Shown here one piece after another: positions 5,975-14,769 of a DNA stretch of 42,713 nt. Under the pieces are notes generated by a model. The model ran no database searches. It had not been told where the DNA came from and saw only the letters and a list, made by a program, of their open reading frames with translations. How positions within the stretch are numbered: position 1 is the first letter of the stretch; each line of letters starts with the position of its first letter. Made by a program: the position numbers and the translations under genes. The DNA comes from Candidatus Omnitrophota bacterium (lineage in GTDB: Bacteria; Omnitrophota; Gorgyraeia; Zapsychrales; Zapsychraceae). The stretch covers positions 1-42,713 of the forward strand of contig JACROV010000055.1 of NCBI GenBank assembly GCA_016214285.1. Direction: 5' to 3'.

Positions 5975-7693
5975 ATGGACAACCATAAAACAAAATTAGC
6001 TTTAAGCGTCAGCGGGGCCATTTCGTTGGGGAGCTATCAGGCGGGGGTCATTTACGAAATCTTTGATCTGATGAGAAAATCAGGCAGCAACGCCGGGTTC
6101 ACCATTGACGTCATTACCGGGGCCTCAGCGGGGTCGGTCAATAGCGCCATTCTGGGCCTGGCCATGATGTACGATCCCCAATTGATCGAATTTACCAAAC
6201 GCATATGGCTTGACGGGCTTGATATTTCGGTGCTCCTGGAGAAAGTGGACGACCCCTGGGAGTCCCTGCTTTCCAATAAAGTTATTTTAAAACTGAAAAG
6301 CGATATTCTGGAGGCGATCAGGGGAAGCACGGCTGTCCCCGCGGCGTATTTCCCGGATAAAGTGCGAATTGGATTGACCCTCGCGAATCTTTCCGGCATC
6401 CCGTATCCCGTCAGATTTAGCAATATCCAGGAAAGTTTTAAGTTAACCACTTTTGCCGATTGGTACACCGTGGATCTCAAGAAAGGGGACCGCTCCGATA
6501 AAGCCCTTGAAGAGATCGGCCATATGCTCGACATCGCCATTGCCTCGGCGGCTTTTCCTTTCGCCTTTCCCGCGCGGCGGCTGAGACGAAGATGCCAGGA
6601 GTATGAGAACACCGCCCTTGAACCGACACCGTCGGGAGAATTCGAATTTGTTTATGTCGATGGCGGAGTTTTTAACAATGAGCCAATCAACCGGGCGACG
6701 GAGCTCGCCGCTCCTTTAGATGCGGAGGGTACCTCGCGGGTTTATATTTTGGTTGACCCTTCGCCGCCGGAGGCCGCCGTTCCGTTCTCTGGACTCAACA
6801 TGCTGGCCGTTGGCGGACGCCTTGTCCCGGCGGTTTTAACCGAGGCGCATTTTCGGGATTGGTACCAGGCCGTTAAAGTCAACCAGCGTATTGAATGGAA
6901 ACAAAATCTCGTCAAGGGCCTGCTCCTGCAGAGCATCCTGCAGAGCAGGACAAAAACAACGCCCCTGGGGTTTGCCGCGCCGGATGCCGCCTTCAATCAA
7001 TCTTTAAACGAAATCGTCGAGGAGATCGCGCAATTTAAGGCCGGGAAAGCGAAGAAAGATAAATCCGCCTATTTGGAAACAAATCTCGGCCGGATTTATA
7101 AAACGCTCAATACCAACATTTTTTTTGCGGCGGGGGAGGATCAGGGGGCAAGCCAGGAGCATCTCGCCAAATTTATTTTTGTCCTGGAAAACATCGCCGG
7201 TTTACGCGAAAAAAAGATTCTGGACTTAAGGCTTATTACCCCTCCGGGAAAAGGCATGCTGGCCGGTGATTTTCTGATCAGTTTCGGAGGATTTTTTTCT
7301 GCGGATTTTCGAAAGCATGATTTTAATATTGGACGCAGTGTCGCCAGGGATTTTGTCCGCGGCCCCAAAGGTGAAGGAGGCCTGGAGGCCGATCTTTCCG
7401 GAGTTCCGCTCGAAGACACCGCCTACGATCCGGGTCTTAATTTTGTGACCATAAAAGATGCCCCCAGGGAGCATCGGATCGCCTTAAGAGATAATGTGTT
7501 AAAGAAAGCCGACGGCCTCATCGACGGTCTTTTTTTAAAACAACGTGCCGGATTCTGGGCGGGGATTTTGCGCAGGGTTGCGGGAGGCGCTGCCTTGATA
7601 TTCGCCGCCTTTGTTTCCTGGCGCTGGCTCGCGCGCAAAGCAGCGCAGACTTTTCTTGCGGGATATCTTAATAAGGCGCTGGAGATCGAATAA
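5975..7693 (+). CDS. patatin-like phospholipase
   Basis: A 572-residue protein with the patatin catalytic set. The oxyanion-hole region is SGAISLGSYQAG at residues 13-24, the nucleophile is S51 in GASAG, and the aspartate is D229 in DGGVFNNEP. It would hydrolyse acyl esters of membrane lipids. The C-terminus has a hydrophobic helix (about 525-550, AGGAALIFAAFVSWRWLA), so it is probably membrane-tethered. It is longer than the minimal patatin domain (about 300 residues), and the segment 300-520 is not recognised. Seven bases separate its stop from the downstream ferritin-like/VIT1 gene. Confidence 0.88.
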   Translation: MDNHKTKLALSVSGAISLGSYQAGVIYEIFDLMRKSGSNAGFTIDVITGASAGSVNSAILGLAMMYDPQLIEFTKRIWLDGLDISVLLEKVDDPWESLLSNKVILKLKSDILEAIRGSTAVPAAYFPDKVRIGLTLANLSGIPYPVRFSNIQESFKLTTFADWYTVDLKKGDRSDKALEEIGHMLDIAIASAAFPFAFPARRLRRRCQEYENTALEPTPSGEFEFVYVDGGVFNNEPINRATELAAPLDAEGTSRVYILVDPSPPEAAVPFSGLNMLAVGGRLVPAVLTEAHFRDWYQAVKVNQRIEWKQNLVKGLLLQSILQSRTKTTPLGFAAPDAAFNQSLNEIVEEIAQFKAGKAKKDKSAYLETNLGRIYKTLNTNIFFAAGEDQGASQEHLAKFIFVLENIAGLREKKILDLRLITPPGKGMLAGDFLISFGGFFSADFRKHDFNIGRSVARDFVRGPKGEGGLEADLSGVPLEDTAYDPGLNFVTIKDAPREHRIALRDNVLKKADGLIDGLFLKQRAGFWAGILRRVAGGAALIFAAFVSWRWLARKAAQTFLAGYLNKALEIE

Positions 7694-7699
7694 GGAAAA

Positions 7700-8593
7700 A
7701 TGAAAACCCGGCAATACATCCTCGACGAGTACGCCGACCATCAGTTGTACAAAGACCTGGCATCGTGGGAAAAATACCCCGGCAACAAGCAAGCCCTGCT
7801 CAAGCTCGCCGGGCAGGAATACGAGCATTATCTTTTCTGGAAAAAATTCCTCCCCGATTACCATCCGGTCCTGAATCCGGTCTTCCTGGCCGGGTTCCGG
7901 TTAATGCGCCGTTTTTGCGGGTTGACCTTCACCGTGAAGTTCCTGGAACGTCATGAGCGCGCGACCATTGAAGAATACAAGAGCGTTGCCGCCGAATTTT
8001 CCGGTGAGGACAAGGCCCGGCTGGAAAAGATCATCAACGATGAGAATGAGCACGAGGATTTTTTTATCGGCCAGATCCAGGAAACGATCATCAAGTACAT
8101 CGGGTTCATCGCGCTGGGTTTGGCCGATGCCATCGTGGAGATCACCGGCGTTCACGCGGGGTTTCTGGGCGTGACCAGCTCGACGCTGTTCGCAGGGATA
8201 TCGGGTCTCATTGTCGGGATCTCCGCGGCGATCTCCATGGGCTCGGCGGCGTACCTGCAGGCCAAGCAGGACCCTTCCCCCAAGGGAGCCTCCGGCCATC
8301 GTTCGGCATGGAAATCGGCGGTGATCACAGGTGTCTCCTATATCCTTTCGGTCGTCATGCTCGCCATTCCATATTTCCTGACGCGCAATATGAGCTGCGC
8401 GTTCCTGTTTTCCATTCTGGCAGGGATGACGCTCATCGCGCTGTTGACGTTTTACAGCGCGGTCGTTTTTGAGCGCCGTTTCTGGCGGGAATTTCTGGAA
8501 ACCGTCGGGTTGATGCTGGCCACCGCCGCGGTCACCTTCGTCCTTGGCGTCTTTCTCGGGAAGGCTTTCGGCCTCCAGCACGTTATAGGTTAG
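7700..8593 (+). CDS. ferritin-like/VIT1-CCC1 fusion, putative Fe/Mn transporter
   Basis: A 297-residue protein of two parts. Residues 1-130 form a rubrerythrin/ferritin-like helical domain with metal-ligand motifs (QEYEHYLFW and NDENEHEDFF). Residues 135-297 form a VIT1/CCC1-type membrane domain with about five hydrophobic segments (GLADAIVEITGVHAGFLG is typical). Proteins of this plan, such as MbfA, export or sequester iron or manganese under oxidative load. A palindromic unit encoding DPSPKGASGH sits in a loop at about residues 191-200. It follows the patatin gene in the same transcript; a hairpin repeat at 8614-8652 lies after it. Confidence 0.88.
   Translation: MKTRQYILDEYADHQLYKDLASWEKYPGNKQALLKLAGQEYEHYLFWKKFLPDYHPVLNPVFLAGFRLMRRFCGLTFTVKFLERHERATIEEYKSVAAEFSGEDKARLEKIINDENEHEDFFIGQIQETIIKYIGFIALGLADAIVEITGVHAGFLGVTSSTLFAGISGLIVGISAAISMGSAAYLQAKQDPSPKGASGHRSAWKSAVITGVSYILSVVMLAIPYFLTRNMSCAFLFSILAGMTLIALLTFYSAVVFERRFWREFLETVGLMLATAAVTFVLGVFLGKAFGLQHVIG
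8271..8300. repeat. intragenic palindromic element, short form
   Basis: ACCCTTCCCCCAAGGGAGCC plus TCCGGCCATC within the VIT1-type domain, in frame. It is related to the unit at 5263-5300. Confidence 0.7.
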
Positions 8594-8613
8594 ATTTTTA
8601 GGGGGACATTTAG

Positions 8614-8652
8614 GGGGACACAATCTTAATTGGAATTAAGTATCGTGTCCCC
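8614..8652. repeat. GGGGACACAAT...GTGTCCCC hairpin copy 1
   Basis: Arms GGGGACACAATCTTAATT and AATTAAGTATCGTGTCCCC form a stem with one gap and a few-base loop. The same hairpin recurs at 15959-15996. This type is often scattered through genomes near REP-associated or IS200-like transposases, though none is in the window. It could also act as a transcript end between 8593 and 8679. Confidence 0.8.
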
Positions 8653-8678
8653 ACAATTAATACGTCGAAAGGTTTCGT

Positions 8679-11009
8679 ATGTGGCTTAAATGGTTCCCCT
8701 GGAGATTTATCGTTCGTAACCTCGCCCGGCGGCAGGGATTCGTTGATCCCGTTTCCATCTTTGCCAAATTCCAGAGTTTTGCCCAGCCTTCCGATGTTTT
8801 AGCCCCCAAAGAGCTTCTGCGCGAGGGGATGGTTCTGCACGCCAGAGGATTGATGAACAGCCAGGCCATCCAGCATAACCTGGACTGGATCTGGCCGTTC
8901 TGGGTCGAGCGCCAGCTTGATCCCGCGGATGACGCGTTCGTTCCGCGCGCCTTTTCGCTGACCCAGATCAATCTCACGCACCGCAACTGGACTGCCGTGG
9001 GGATCCCTGATGTGAATGAGTTCCCCATCGTTGATCCCCGGGGACTGGTGACACCGCTTTATGACGGCTGGTCCATTGACGCGTGGATCCTGGACCCTTG
9101 CGGTCCAGCGCTTATCCCTTCGCGTTTGCCGGCCGTGTCGCAACAATTTTTGCTCAAGGACAATCTGGCGGTGGTCACCGCCGCGCGGCTGGGGCCGTTA
9201 TCGCTTGTCTCCAGGGCGGAAGCGGTCGGGACCAAAGGATCTCCCGTGTGCCAGATTGGATTTACCGCCTCCAGCGATCGTCCTGCCTGTCCCGCTACGC
9301 GGGACAGAAAGGAGGCCTGGCTGGTCATTTCTTTGCGGCCTTGTAATCCTGAAGGCGTCAGCTTTATTTCGGCCATTGATCTATTGGACCAACGCCGGGG
9401 CTGGGAGGTCAACAAGAAAGATTTTGTTTATTTCGACAAGCCGGCGGACCAATACGAATTTTCGTATTACCGCCACGGGGATGTTTACAGCCGGTTGCCA
9501 TCCGTTGAAGATAAACGCGAGGTTTTCTGCAATGTCGGGATGGCGACTGCGGCCGCCCTTTTCAAACTTGCGCCGAATGATCCGCTTTCCGTAACGCTTC
9601 AGGTCCCTTTGGGCGAGAAAAAAGAGCGCAAGGACCACGCGTCTTTTGTGGCGCTGCCGCCGGTGAAGTGGGACGCCCTTTTTGAAGACCGCTGCCAATT
9701 GCAAATTCCGGATGAACATTTTCAATTTCTTTATGAGGCGGCTTTACGGACACTGGTCCTGCATTCCCCCAAAGACGTTTATCCGGGGCCGTATACTTAC
9801 CGCCGTTTTTGGTTCCGGGACGCTGCCTTTATTTTAGATGCCCTGCTTTGCGCGGGATTTGCCGACAGGGTAAAAAGGGCCATTGATTGTTTCCCTGCGC
9901 GCCAGCAGCCTGCGGGATATTTTCTTTCGCAAGAGGGGGAATGGGATTCCAACGGCGAGGCGCTTTGGATCATGCGCCGGTTTTGTGAGGTGACAAAGAT
10001 CCCGCCGGCTCCGGCCTGGCTCAAGACGATCGGGAAAGGCGGATCGTGGATCACGCACAAACGCCTTCCCTCAAAACCGCCTTCACCTTACGCCGGACTT
10101 CTTCCCGCGGGATTCAGCGCCGAGCATTTGGGTCCAAACGATTATTATTACTGGGATAATTTTTGGGGGATCGCGGGCCTTCGGGCGGCCGCCTGGCTGG
10201 AGAAATTGTACGGCGATAAAACCCGCGGCGCGGATTTTGACCGGCAGGCCCGGGAATATCAGGAATGTGCGGACCGCAGTTTGTCGCATGTCGAAGGGCG
10301 TTTGGGCGCGAAAATGATGCCGGCGGCCCCTTACCGGCGGATGGATTCCGGCGCTATCGGGTCATTGGCGGCAGGATATCCCCTGCGGATCTTCAGCGCG
10401 AATGACCCCCGGCTTCTTGAAACGGTCAATTACCTTTTGGAGAATTGTTCGTTTGAAAAAGGATTTTTCCATGACATGACCCATTCCGGCATTAACCCTT
10501 ATCTGACCTTGCACATCGCCCAGATATTATTACGGGCGGGAGACCCGCGTTATTTTGATCTGATAAACGCCGTGGCTCAGCTGGCCTCACCGACCGGTCA
10601 ATGGCCGGAAGCGATCCATCCCCGGACCAAAGGCGGGTGTATGGGCGACGGCCAGCATGTCTGGGCCGCCGCGGAGTGGGTTTTGATGATGCGGAATTGT
10701 TTTGTGCGCGAAGAAGATGACCGGCTGATCTTATGTCCCGGAATTCCGCCGCGCTGGCTTAAAAGGAACGCGAAGATATCTTTCGGCCCCGCGCCGACGA
10801 TCTTTGGAACGATCCATATTCATATCAAGCCGGATCGCGGGAACATCGTTGTCGAATGGACGGGGAAATGGTTTGACAAGGAACCGGCCATTGAAGTCTG
10901 TATCCCCGGGTTGCCGAAGGTCAAAGCCCCGCCACACGCCCCGCCTCCGGCGGGGCGTGTGGCGGGGCAAGCCGGTTCTGTCGTTGTGGAACTCGAGAGA
11001 AGATCATGA
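8679..11009 (+). CDS. (alpha/alpha)6-barrel glycosidase-like protein
   Basis: A 776-residue protein. Residues 1-330 look like a beta-rich N-terminal domain. Residues 340-690 resemble the six-hairpin glycosidase barrel of amylo-alpha-1,6-glucosidases and related families: YRRFWFRDAAFILDALL, then EWDSNGEALWIMRRF with a candidate acidic residue, and later GQWPEAIHPRTKGGCMGDGQHVWAAAEW with a second. The substrate is unknown. There is no signal peptide, so it is probably cytoplasmic. Two palindromic units are read in frame (9281-9313 and 10926-10968), the second extending the C-terminus. The stop overlaps the GT4 start by 4 bp, so the two act together. Confidence 0.75.
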   Translation: MWLKWFPWRFIVRNLARRQGFVDPVSIFAKFQSFAQPSDVLAPKELLREGMVLHARGLMNSQAIQHNLDWIWPFWVERQLDPADDAFVPRAFSLTQINLTHRNWTAVGIPDVNEFPIVDPRGLVTPLYDGWSIDAWILDPCGPALIPSRLPAVSQQFLLKDNLAVVTAARLGPLSLVSRAEAVGTKGSPVCQIGFTASSDRPACPATRDRKEAWLVISLRPCNPEGVSFISAIDLLDQRRGWEVNKKDFVYFDKPADQYEFSYYRHGDVYSRLPSVEDKREVFCNVGMATAAALFKLAPNDPLSVTLQVPLGEKKERKDHASFVALPPVKWDALFEDRCQLQIPDEHFQFLYEAALRTLVLHSPKDVYPGPYTYRRFWFRDAAFILDALLCAGFADRVKRAIDCFPARQQPAGYFLSQEGEWDSNGEALWIMRRFCEVTKIPPAPAWLKTIGKGGSWITHKRLPSKPPSPYAGLLPAGFSAEHLGPNDYYYWDNFWGIAGLRAAAWLEKLYGDKTRGADFDRQAREYQECADRSLSHVEGRLGAKMMPAAPYRRMDSGAIGSLAAGYPLRIFSANDPRLLETVNYLLENCSFEKGFFHDMTHSGINPYLTLHIAQILLRAGDPRYFDLINAVAQLASPTGQWPEAIHPRTKGGCMGDGQHVWAAAEWVLMMRNCFVREEDDRLILCPGIPPRWLKRNAKISFGPAPTIFGTIHIHIKPDRGNIVVEWTGKWFDKEPAIEVCIPGLPKVKAPPHAPPPAGRVAGQAGSVVVELERRS
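9281..9313. repeat. intragenic palindrome, CTGTCCCGC type
   Basis: CTGTCCCGC-TAC-GCGGGACAG is a perfect 9-bp stem inside the glycosidase-like gene, encoding PACPATRDRK in frame. Confidence 0.75.
10926..10968. repeat. intragenic perfect palindrome, 20-bp stem
   Basis: A perfect 20-bp stem (GCCCCGCCACACGCCCCGCC) with a 3-base loop near the 3' end of the glycosidase-like gene. It adds KAPPHAPPPAGRVAGQAG to the protein. A hairpin this strong inside a coding region, 38 bp before the next start, could affect expression of the downstream genes. Confidence 0.85.
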
Positions 11010-12367
11010 AGATCCTGATGATGACCAATACCTATTTCCCGCTGGTGGGAGGGATCGAGCAATCCATTCGTCTGTTCTGCGATGAATTCCGGCGCCTGGG
11101 GCATGAAGTCCTCATTGCCGCCCCCTCGTATGAGGGAAAGGCCGAAGACGAAGAGCATGTCATCCGCGTCCCCGCCCTTAGAAAATTTTATAAAACGGAT
11201 TTCTCGGTCAATTTACCCGTCCCGGGGCTTTTCCCGAAGATCATGAGAACGCTCTCTCCGGATATCGTGCACAGCCACCATCCGTTCTTTATGGGGGATT
11301 TCGCGCTGCGTTTAAGCCGGCAATATCACCGGCCGCTGGTCTTCACGTATCACATTATGGTGGAAAGGTACGTGCACTATTTACCCATTCAGAATGAGGG
11401 CGTGAAAAGGTTTGTCATCGAGATCGCCGCGGGATACGCGAATCTGGCGGACCAGGTGATCGTCCCCAGCCAAAGTGTGCGCGACATTCTTTTTGACCGG
11501 GGCGTTGTCAGCCCCATTGAGGTCATTCCGACGGGGGTTGATCTGGAATGGTTTTCAAACGGACGAGAGGCTCCCTCCCCGCGGCCAGAGGTCCGCCGAG
11601 GGGGAGGAGCCTTTGGCCGCGGGAGCAACGGCGCGGATTTTCGCCAACGCAGCGGTATCCCTCCCGAGGCCTTCGTCATCGGCCATGTCGGACGGCTGGC
11701 CCCGGAAAAGAATCTGGATTTTTTGGTCAATTGCCTCATTGAGTTTTTAAAGAAAGAAGTCAACGCCCATGTATTGATGGTCGGACAGGGGCCGTCGCAG
11801 AAAATGATCAAAGCGGCGTTTGAGCGCTCCGGCTTGGGAGAGAGGCTGCATTTAACGGGATTTTTATATAAGAAGGATCTCGTGGACGCCTATTTCTCCA
11901 TGGATGTTTTTGCCTTCGCCTCGTTGAGTGAAACGCAAGGCGTTGTGCTCCTGGAGGCCATGGCCGCGGGAGTTCCCGTGGTGACGGTGGATGCCCCCGG
12001 GGTCAGGGAAGCCGTCAAAGATCATTTTAACGGCAGGGTGATCGGCGATCCGGACCAGCGAAAGTTCGTCGACGCCCTGGCAGGGATCGCGCATTGTCCC
12101 CCCGAGGAATTACGCACGCTTAAACAACATGCGAAAGAAACGGTGAAAGATTATTCGATGAGCTCCTGCGCAAAGCGCATGCTTGAAGTTTATGAAGATC
12201 TGCGAAGGAAGGAGATTGATCCTCTGCGGCGTAACGACAGTTCCTGGTACATGCTCAAGGGCCGTCTCAAGGCAGAATGGGATATGTTCAAGAACCTGAT
12301 CGAGGCCAGCGAAGCGGCCCTGATGGAAAGATCTCCTTCTCCTTCGGAAAAAACGGCGGCAAAATGA
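11006..12367 (+). CDS. GT4 family glycosyltransferase
   Basis: A 453-residue GT-B enzyme. The N-terminal domain starts MKILMMTNTYFPLVGGIEQSI with the glycine loop of retaining GT4 enzymes, and SHHPFFMGDFAL follows. The C-terminal donor domain has HVGRLAPEKNLDFLV and the EX7E-type motif (SLSETQGVVLLEAMAAGVPVV). It resembles lipid glycosyltransferases such as diacylglycerol or phosphatidylinositol mannosyl/glucosyl transferases. A palindromic unit at 11570-11626 inserts about 19 residues between the two domains, where an extra loop is tolerable. Start and stop both overlap the neighbours by 4 bp, so it belongs to a coupled cluster. Confidence 0.9.
   Translation: MKILMMTNTYFPLVGGIEQSIRLFCDEFRRLGHEVLIAAPSYEGKAEDEEHVIRVPALRKFYKTDFSVNLPVPGLFPKIMRTLSPDIVHSHHPFFMGDFALRLSRQYHRPLVFTYHIMVERYVHYLPIQNEGVKRFVIEIAAGYANLADQVIVPSQSVRDILFDRGVVSPIEVIPTGVDLEWFSNGREAPSPRPEVRRGGGAFGRGSNGADFRQRSGIPPEAFVIGHVGRLAPEKNLDFLVNCLIEFLKKEVNAHVLMVGQGPSQKMIKAAFERSGLGERLHLTGFLYKKDLVDAYFSMDVFAFASLSETQGVVLLEAMAAGVPVVTVDAPGVREAVKDHFNGRVIGDPDQRKFVDALAGIAHCPPEELRTLKQHAKETVKDYSMSSCAKRMLEVYEDLRRKEIDPLRRNDSSWYMLKGRLKAEWDMFKNLIEASEAALMERSPSPSEKTAAK
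11570..11626. repeat. intragenic palindromic element, long form
   Basis: GC-rich unit (GCTCCCTCCCCGCGGCCAGA...) within the GT4 gene. It matches the reverse complement of 5163-5209 over about 47 bp with only a few differences. Confidence 0.8.
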
Positions 12368-14769
12368 TCTCTGGATACCGAAGATGCCGACAACGATTGA
12401 ACGCGTGGGAGTGGAGCGTCAAGCTCCTGGGGCTATCCGCGGACCATCAATTCCCTGACCGGCCCGGACTCGTCATGGTCCAGATCGACGGCTTTTCAAA
12501 GCCGGAGCTGGAAAAAGCGCTGGAACGTAACGAAATGCCGTTCTTGAAGAGTTTGATCAAGAAGGAAAAATGTCACCTTCATTCTTTTTACCCGGGATTG
12601 CCGTCAACGACACCGGCCGTCCAGGGCGAATTGTTCTACGGCGTCAAACAGGCCGTGCCGTCTTTTTTCTTTTTTGATCGCGAATCCCAAAAGGTTTTTC
12701 GCATGTTCGACGGTGAATCCGTCCGGGAGATCGAACGGCGATTGGCCAGGCACGGTAAGGGACTTCTGGAGGGAGGAAGTTCCTACTCGAACATCTATAA
12801 CGCCGGCGCGCGGGAGGCCCATTTTTGCGCCGGATCATTGGGGTGGGATCATATCTGGAGAGACGTCAACCCGCTTAATTTTATTTTGCTTTTATTGACG
12901 CATTTCGTGGCTGTCGCGCGCATGACCTTTCTTTCTTTATGGGAAACTGTTCTGGCCTTGATGGATTTTGTTTACGGGTTGTTAAAGAAGGAAAATTTGA
13001 TCGTGGAGTTCAAGTTCATCCCTTTGAGGGTCTTTCTTTGTATGTTGCTGCGCGAATTGATCGCGCTGGGCGCCATCGTCGATGTGACCCGCGGGCTGCC
13101 CATCATACATCTTAATTTTCTCGGCTATGATGAACAGGCGCACCGCCGCGGGCCCGGTTCCCGGACCGCCCATTGGGCGCTAAAGGGGATCGATAAGGCG
13201 ATCTCCAGAATTTATTCCGCGGCGCTCCACTCGACCCTGCGCCATTACGACGTCTGGGTTTATTCGGACCACGGTCAGGAAGCCACGATCCCTTACGCGG
13301 GATATTACGGCAAGAGCGTGGAGCAAGCCGTGGAAGAGGTCTTTCATGATCTGTTCGTGAAGGACAGATCATCCGTCATGAGCGCCGCGAATTCGAAAAA
13401 AACGCGGCAAGACGGTGTTCAATTGCAGCGGGCCCGTTATTTGGGCAAATGGGTCGAGGAAATGTGGTCGATGGACCAGGAACAGCGCTGTGCCGCGGGG
13501 CGGGAGGTGGTGACGTCCGCGATGGGGCCTTTGGGCGGCGTGTACGTTTTTCGGCAATTGGGCGCGGGCGAAAAGGCCGCCTTTGCCAGGGAACTGGTCA
13601 AGTCGGCGAAGATCCCCCTGGTCCTGATGCCGGAAGGGGATCATAAGCTCCGCGCCTGGAATGAAAAAGGGGAGTTTATTTTGCCCGAACAGGCCGGGGA
13701 GATCGTCGATCCGGAGCATCCATTTTTTGATGATGTCGTCGCGGACCTGGTCGCGTTGTGTCATCATCCCAACGCCGGGACATTCACGATCTCCGGATGG
13801 AACGTTGGGGGAAGAAATTTCAGTTTTCCGTTCGAGAACGGCGCCCACGCCGGACCGGGGAAAGCGGAGACCGGCGCGTTCGCTTTGCTGCCTTTTCATG
13901 CCATCGCGCCCGCACGGCCACGCCCGTATCTGAAAACGATGGATCTGCGGGAGGCGGCGCTGAACTTGACCCAGACGCCCAAAGACGGCCGGAGTTTTTT
14001 AGGCCATTCCCAAAAGAAGGCGAAAGAAGGCGTGACGGCCATCCGGATCATGACGTACAATGTCCACAGTTGCGTCGGGATGGACGGGAGACATTCGCCC
14101 AAACGGATCGCCCGCGTTATCGGACGTTATCAACCGGATATCGTGGCGTTGCAAGAGCTCGACATCGGCCGTAAACGCACCGGAGAGGTCGACCAGCCGC
14201 ATCTTATCGCCCAAGAGCTGGAAATGCTCTACCACTTTCATCCCGCCATCGAAGTCGCGGAAGAGAGATACGGGAACGCTGTTTTGAGCCGTTATCCCGT
14301 GGAATTGGTCCGCGCGATGAAATTGCCCAGGCTCGAGAGCCGGCTGAAGCTGGAACCGCGCGGGGCGGTCTGGGTTTCAGTGAAGATCGGCAATGTTCAT
14401 TTGCAGATTATTAACGCGCATTTAAGTTTCTACGGCCCCGAATGCCGGCATCAGGCGAAGGCGTTGATCGGGCCGGAATGGCTCGCGCATCCGCGCTGCG
14501 CCGGGCCCGTTATCCTCTGCGGGGATTTTAATTCTTTGCCCAACACCAATCCATGGCGCACGATCAACGGTAAACTTCGCGATGTCCAGCGCTCGCTCGA
14601 CGAGCATCGCCCGCTGGCGACTTGGTTCGGGCGTTACCCCATCGGGCGTATTGACCATGTCTTTGTCAGTCCGGGGATAAAAGTTTGCGCCATCGAAGTT
14701 CCCAATACTAAATTGGATAAACTGGCTTCTGACCACTTGCCGTTAATCGTCGATCTGGAGATTACTTAA
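12364..14769 (+). CDS. alkaline-phosphatase-fold/EEP phosphatase fusion protein
   Basis: An 801-residue protein with two hydrolase domains. Residues about 35-500 show the alkaline phosphatase/phosphodiesterase superfamily pattern: VQIDGFS with a metal Asp, LPSTTPAVQGELFYG with a candidate Thr nucleophile, NFLGYDEQAHRRG with Asp/His, and YSDHGQE with Asp/His. Hydrophobic stretches at about 165-225 suggest membrane contact. Residues about 555-801 form an endonuclease/exonuclease/phosphatase (EEP) domain: RIMTYNVHS, ALQELD, NAHLS, CGDFNSLP, SDHLPLIVDL. The start at 12364 overlaps the GT4 stop (ATGA). The stop abuts the next ATG. Context suggests lipid or phospho-alcohol head-group hydrolysis; the substrate is unknown. 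Confidence 0.85.
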   Translation: MISGYRRCRQRLNAWEWSVKLLGLSADHQFPDRPGLVMVQIDGFSKPELEKALERNEMPFLKSLIKKEKCHLHSFYPGLPSTTPAVQGELFYGVKQAVPSFFFFDRESQKVFRMFDGESVREIERRLARHGKGLLEGGSSYSNIYNAGAREAHFCAGSLGWDHIWRDVNPLNFILLLLTHFVAVARMTFLSLWETVLALMDFVYGLLKKENLIVEFKFIPLRVFLCMLLRELIALGAIVDVTRGLPIIHLNFLGYDEQAHRRGPGSRTAHWALKGIDKAISRIYSAALHSTLRHYDVWVYSDHGQEATIPYAGYYGKSVEQAVEEVFHDLFVKDRSSVMSAANSKKTRQDGVQLQRARYLGKWVEEMWSMDQEQRCAAGREVVTSAMGPLGGVYVFRQLGAGEKAAFARELVKSAKIPLVLMPEGDHKLRAWNEKGEFILPEQAGEIVDPEHPFFDDVVADLVALCHHPNAGTFTISGWNVGGRNFSFPFENGAHAGPGKAETGAFALLPFHAIAPARPRPYLKTMDLREAALNLTQTPKDGRSFLGHSQKKAKEGVTAIRIMTYNVHSCVGMDGRHSPKRIARVIGRYQPDIVALQELDIGRKRTGEVDQPHLIAQELEMLYHFHPAIEVAEERYGNAVLSRYPVELVRAMKLPRLESRLKLEPRGAVWVSVKIGNVHLQIINAHLSFYGPECRHQAKALIGPEWLAHPRCAGPVILCGDFNSLPNTNPWRTINGKLRDVQRSLDEHRPLATWFGRYPIGRIDHVFVSPGIKVCAIEVPNTKLDKLASDHLPLIVDLEIT

